Shown here: positions 60,421 through 64,000 of the stretch, piece after piece
Position numbering within the stretch: position 1 is the first letter of the stretch
Layout of the letters: every line of letters starts with the position of its first letter
Source: Dryomyza anilis
Taxonomy: Eukaryota > Arthropoda > Insecta > Diptera > Dryomyzidae
DNA: 64,000 nucleotides
NCBI GenBank assembly: GCA_951804985.1
Contig: OX638133.1
Location: forward strand, 71,058,367 to 71,122,366
Reading direction: 5' to 3'
Notes under the pieces: generated by a model
Told to the model about the DNA's origin: nothing
Seen by the model: the letters and a program-made list of their open reading frames with translations, nothing else
Databases searched by the model: none
Made by a program: the position numbers and the translations under genes

Positions 60421-60877
60421 GCATCGGTAGCTCGATTGGTTAGTGCGTTGTCCTACGAGCCGAAAGGTCCCGTGTTCGATCCCAGCGACTTTCAAGATCT
60501 TCTTTTTTTATAGAAAATATTTTTTTTAGTAAATATCGACGCTACCTATCGACGACGGTTGGCAGATGAAATTCCCATACGAAATACCTTTTTTCCTCAT
60601 GAAATGCTCACAATATCCCACAGAGAAAAATTCTCACAAATTCCTATCAATTTCCACAAATTCTCACATAATTCTCACACAATTCTCACAAATTCGCACC
60701 TTACCGCAGCATTTTCTTAAGGTAGTAAATTTCCCATGGGTTAGAATTTTGTTCCCACAAGGACAGAAAGGACAGGAAATTTCCCATAAACTGTATTTTT
60801 CCAACAAAACTGCTATGCTCTCGGCAGTTAATGGAAAAACTACGAAAGTAAAACATTTCCTATGAAAAGCTCTCGCT
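60421..60877 (+). mobile_element. tRNA-derived SINE, copy with undivided tRNA-like head, split by 271 bp
   Basis: GCATCGGTAGCTCGATTGG (A box) is followed about 35 bp later by GTGTTCGATCCCAG (B box). The anticodon-arm segment is present once (TGTCCTACGAGCCGAAAGG). The body runs to GCTACC (60546), is interrupted to 60817, and resumes CTCTCGGCAGTTAATGG. The acceptor stem does not pair, so it is not a tRNA gene. Confidence 0.75.
60547..60817. repeat. Insertion of ATTCTCACA-rich sequence in the SINE
   Basis: It separates two SINE parts that are contiguous in other copies. It contains about six ATTCTCACA units and AATTTCCCAT words. No clean TSD was recognised. Confidence 0.5.
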
Positions 60878-61154
60878 GCACATTGGCTTAGAAACGTTTT
60901 TCATCGTCCAAAACTCTGTATTTTTTAAAGTAGTCAATATTCATAAGTGCGCTTTTTTTTGTTTGATTGGAAATTGTTGAAATATGTTTTTAAGATATTA
61001 AAAATAAAATTCTACCAATTAGCTTCAGCTGTATAATAAGCCAAAGTTGAACTTTTTTCTTTTTCGAATATTAGTATAGAGTCGTTATAACTGAATTTAA
61101 TATAAAACTTTGATAAATCAAAACATATAAAAATCTTAAGAATGGTATTTAATA

Positions 61155-61265
61155 TATCTCATCTAACGTCCATGTTTGGCACAATTTTGCAATAAAATTG
61201 GATATCGACTGTCGATATCCAATTTTATTGCAAAATTGTGCCAAACATGGACGTTAGAAGAGATA
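61155..61265. other. Near-perfect palindrome, 55-bp arms, 1-base centre
   Basis: The axis is at 61210 (GATATCGAC-T-GTCGATATC). The innermost 48 bases of each arm (61162-61209 / 61211-61258) are perfectly complementary. One mismatch follows, then six more pairs. It includes GTCCATGTTTGGCACAATTT in each arm. Confidence 0.95.
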
Positions 61266-61615
61266 AAGCTGATTTAAGTCTAATTATTTTTTAAGAAAAT
61301 AATAATTAAGAAAATAATATACGATGCTTCAGAACATACTTCATAATTTTACATCTGTCCTCTTTTTTAAATATTCTCTGTCCGCATTTGAATAAGTGAC
61401 ATTTAGTATTTGTTTTATAAAATGCAATTATTTCTGTAATCCTATTTAATGATGGCTATGAAATAATTTCTATTAGGGGTATAAAGAAAATATGATAACC
61501 TTTCGAATAATATTCGAAATTTTAGAATTTACGAAGAACTTTTATAATATTTTAATTTGTTAATACAGAATTTTGAGAAAATCGTATTTGAAAAGTTTTT
61601 ATTCTACAAATTCTA
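61266..61615. other. AT-rich intergenic sequence
   Basis: No feature recognised. Confidence 0.5.
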
Positions 61616-61845
61616 CATACAGGGAAAAATATGTTTTCCGCAAATATATTATGTTCCATGCAACTTTCATGAATTTCCAGATTTTTAAAACATATATTTT
61701 AATAACAAGAGATAACCATAAATCATTAAATGAACATCAAAATATTTTGACCATTTTGAAAACAATTGTTACAAACAGTTAAAGTCATTCAATTTATGAT
61801 TGCAAATATATTATGTTTGCTGGAAACTATTGTTTTCTCTGCGTG
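61616..61845. mobile_element. TA-flanked MITE Y, 230 bp
   Basis: CATACAGGGAAAAATATG... and the inverted CACGCAGAGAAAACAATAG are bounded by TA on each side. Both ends share GTTTCC-GCAAA and ATATTATG. Confidence 0.6.
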
Positions 61846-62560
61846 TACATCTCTTATTGTATATAAAGAAATATAATACTAGTTCATCATGTTCTTGTTC
61901 ATCATATTCTTCTCTCCTCATGTAATCAAGCCAAGTACTTAAACATATATGTAGTGGATTCGAAGGACAAACACATGTCGTTCAAATCAACAATAAGTTC
62001 TGTGGTTATACTTGAAAAATTATTTATGCGTAAAATATTGATTGATGATGGAGATGCGAGAAAGATGTGTGAGAAGTAGTAAAAAGCACAAAAAGTTGGT
62101 CACAAAATGCAATGACATGTAAAAAATTTTTTACACTTGACTGCTTGAGTATAAAATCTAATTTTTGACTTCGTCTATAGTAAGCGTGGCGATATGTGAT
62201 GGGTGGACATTGAGTGGATAGCCCATTGTTTGGATAACTTTTGAAGGACACAGCTCAGAATAGTTTGGTCATATTTGGAGCACAAGGACAATGTAGACTA
62301 TGAATAGCAGAAAAAATTGTGTCACATGGATTGTTTGAATGAGATTGAAAGTTTATGGAAAATACATTTTTAAAATATTTTATATATACGAATTTTTCAT
62401 ATTTTACATTGGAAAAGTTTGGGAAATTTATAACGAAATTATTAAAGTTTTATCATTTTTAAATTTAGTCGTAATGTAGATATTTATTAATTCAAAATGA
62501 TAAATACAAAATGATTAGTAAAATATACAATATTGCAAAAGAAATGAAATCTCTGTCATG
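61846..62560. other. Intergenic sequence
   Basis: 62040-62330 is of normal complexity but has only a 75-codon minus frame with no domain. Nothing was recognised. Confidence 0.45.
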
Positions 62561-62929
62561 CACATAAAAAAATAATCGACGTTAATATAGAAACCGATAT
62601 TAATTGCATTCATTAATAAATCCAGCAATTAAATTCACTAATTTAATGAAAACATTTGCTATTCTTCGCTATATAAACAATTGCGTTCGCTAATATGAAT
62701 ATTTGTACGTCAATGCAGCAAATAATTTAGTCGGCGCAATTTTACCAAATATAATTGCTGAAACTGCTAATTAATTTGCTGCATTGACGTACAAATATTC
62801 ATATTAGCAAACAGAATTGGTGTATTAACGAAGAATAGCAAATCTTTTCATTTTAATTCGTGTATTCCACTGCTGGATTGATAATGAATATCGGTTGCTA
62901 TATTTACGTCGATTTTTTTTTTCTGTGTG
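62561..62929. mobile_element. Foldback MITE L, copy 3
   Basis: ATCGACGTTAATATAG at the left and ATATTTACGTCGAT at the right. TTTGTACGTCAATGCAGCAA and its inversion TTTGCTGCATTGACGTACAA lie in the middle. Flanking TA is not clear. Confidence 0.85.
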
Positions 62930-63179
62930 TGTGGTCAAAGACATGCCCCGATATACAGTATCGAAATTTCGAAATTCAAAATGTGCGAATTGAAATTCTA
63001 TTAATTTTGGTATAGAAAATGGTTCTGGTTATTATTTCGAACACATTCAAAGCACTATTCAAAGAGAACAAAGCATTTTCACTTAATAAAACTTACCATT
63101 AAAAAGTACTCCATACAGCATTCAAAATCAACAAACATTCCCCGATAAATAACTACCAAACAAAGTGTGCAAAAATATA

Positions 63180-63430
63180 TTAAAGCCTATCGTTGCCATA
63201 TGGTCTCCTGCACTGGCAGGATTGCCTAATAAAAAAGAGCTGCACATAAAAAGAGCATTTTAAAGTAGCTACGTTTTTTTCGATAGCTTTTCACACTTTG
63301 CAAATGTGTTGCAGGAGGGCCAGCCATCTGCAGGTATTAGGGGTTTTTGTGGCCTGATGTTATGGCATAAGCCGGAAATTGCATTTATGAAAAGGTCATA
63401 AAGTTTCGTTGAATCTCACCGCCATATAAA
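63180..63430. promoter_or_regulatory. Unique island with CATAAA/TTTATG motifs
   Basis: CACATAAAAAG, TTTATGAAAAGGTCATAAAG and CCATAATAAATG lie within about 210 bp of single-copy, GC-richer sequence. TTTATG is the core bound by Caudal/Abd-B-class homeodomains. Enhancer function is inference only. Confidence 0.25.
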
Positions 63431-63935
63431 ACTCCATAATAAATGCGCACTACGCACTAAGATGTTTAAATTATGGCATGTGCTAATTTTATAGCATATT
63501 TTTAATTGTAATCGTTAGTTCTGTACGTATGAATTAATGAATGTGTAGGAGGTAGAGGAGTTCTGGTAGTAGTTCTTGGATTAAATGATGTTGCTGTTGT
63601 TGGTGCAGAATGTGTGTGGGTTTTATCTGGGGCATCTACTAGAAGCTTCATTAGCAAATATAAATATTTAAAATACATTATATTAGTTAGAGAGGTTCTA
63701 CTTTGGTACAATATAAATTATTAAACTAATTAAATATTTTATTTAAATGGTTGTAGAACTTTGTGGATGCTATAAATTGTTGAAACTTGATGTAGGTTAC
63801 AACTGTTGGATGTAGGAGCAAATTTTATATTTTATATAAATGGAAAATGTTTATTAAATAATGTCACAATGCAAACAGGTAATATATATATTTTGAAGAG
63901 ATTCCGTTGAGCTTAGTATAACTGCGCATCAAAAA
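63431..63935. other. AT-rich sequence with TTG/GTTGTTGG-rich patch
   Basis: Minus-strand frame 63502-63711 is Thr/Pro-rich from CAACAAC-type repeats. Unconvincing as a gene. Confidence 0.4.
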
Positions 63936-63949
63936 CTTTATTTCAGATA

Positions 63950-64000
63950 GTATTTCGACCCGGGCTGTGCAACGGGTTTTTTTTTGGTTTTTAACCTATT
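63950..64000 (+). repeat. Composite repeat X, copy 3 head (cut by window edge)
   Basis: TTTCGACCCGGGCTGTGCAA followed by GGTTTTTTTTTGGTTTTTAA corresponds to 32453-32500. The remainder lies beyond the window. Confidence 0.55.

Noticed and set aside
60421..60495. tRNA gene
   Set aside because: A and B boxes are present, but the acceptor stem does not pair and the sequence continues into a SINE body shared with other copies.
56467..62929. CRISPR-like spaced repeats (three L copies)
   Set aside because: Copies are about 3 kb apart, 370 bp long, self-complementary and partly TA-flanked; this is a eukaryotic MITE family.

Overview
The window reads as non-coding euchromatin of a higher fly (Diptera, probably a calyptrate or blowfly/housefly-type genome). 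This is inferred from the strong A+T richness, the CAA/CAG-rich 'UTR-like' islands typical of fly genes, and abundant dipteran interspersed repeats. One example is the repeat with 'cttgatcagcatcac ... gtccgtctgtctg'. No bacterial gene organisation exists, and I find no intact protein-coding gene. All open frames are short (135 codons or fewer), and the longest ones checked lack an ATG at their start. I therefore annotate the window by structure, reading terminal inverted repeats (TIRs), target-site duplications (TSDs), tandem arrays and splice-like sites directly from the sequence. Family names are inferences from TIR/TSD rules, because no database search was possible.

Layout. 1-1028: 3' end of an LTR retrotransposon (short open frame, polypurine tract, complete 744-bp LTR). 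4.3-7.4 kb: a hAT-type element with 8-bp TSD, a composite repeat ('X') carrying a 15-bp minisatellite, and a TA-flanked MITE. 7.4-8.1 kb: unique GC-richer island. 8.1-9.0 kb: extreme AT-rich tract. 9.3-10.2 kb: five copies of a near-palindromic 16-mer, TGTGACGGGCGTTACA. 11.2-12.2 kb: a TIR element with arms of about 230 bp. 13-16 kb: MITEs and a tRNA-derived SINE. 18.8-20.0 kb: a long-TIR element holding another repeat. 21.2-25.4 kb: a five-level nest of transposons. 27.4-28.3 and 36.7-38.6 kb: unique islands resembling promoter and 5'UTR exons of a plus-strand gene whose coding exons must lie outside the window. 32.4-35.0 kb: a second X repeat with a Foldback-like element inserted. 39-44 kb: degenerate minisatellites interrupted by TA-flanked MITEs, then two tandem duplications. 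47.1-49.0 kb: a nearly intact dipteran repeat copy followed by a second Foldback-like element with perfect 9-bp TSD. 51.7 kb: long (TA)n. 52-53.5 kb: a MITE containing a SINE with a 16-bp TSD. 55-63 kb: three copies of one foldback MITE ('L'), three of another ('M'), a 107-bp tandem array and a 110-bp near-perfect palindrome. The right edge cuts into a third X repeat.

The most unusual content is the pair of Foldback-like elements. Each has a perfect 9-bp TSD and long inverted arms made of different 15-bp subrepeats. Next are the five-deep insertion nest and a SINE whose tRNA-like head carries a duplicated anticodon-arm segment. Percent identities were judged by eye and element boundaries are accurate to a few bases only where TSDs are given.
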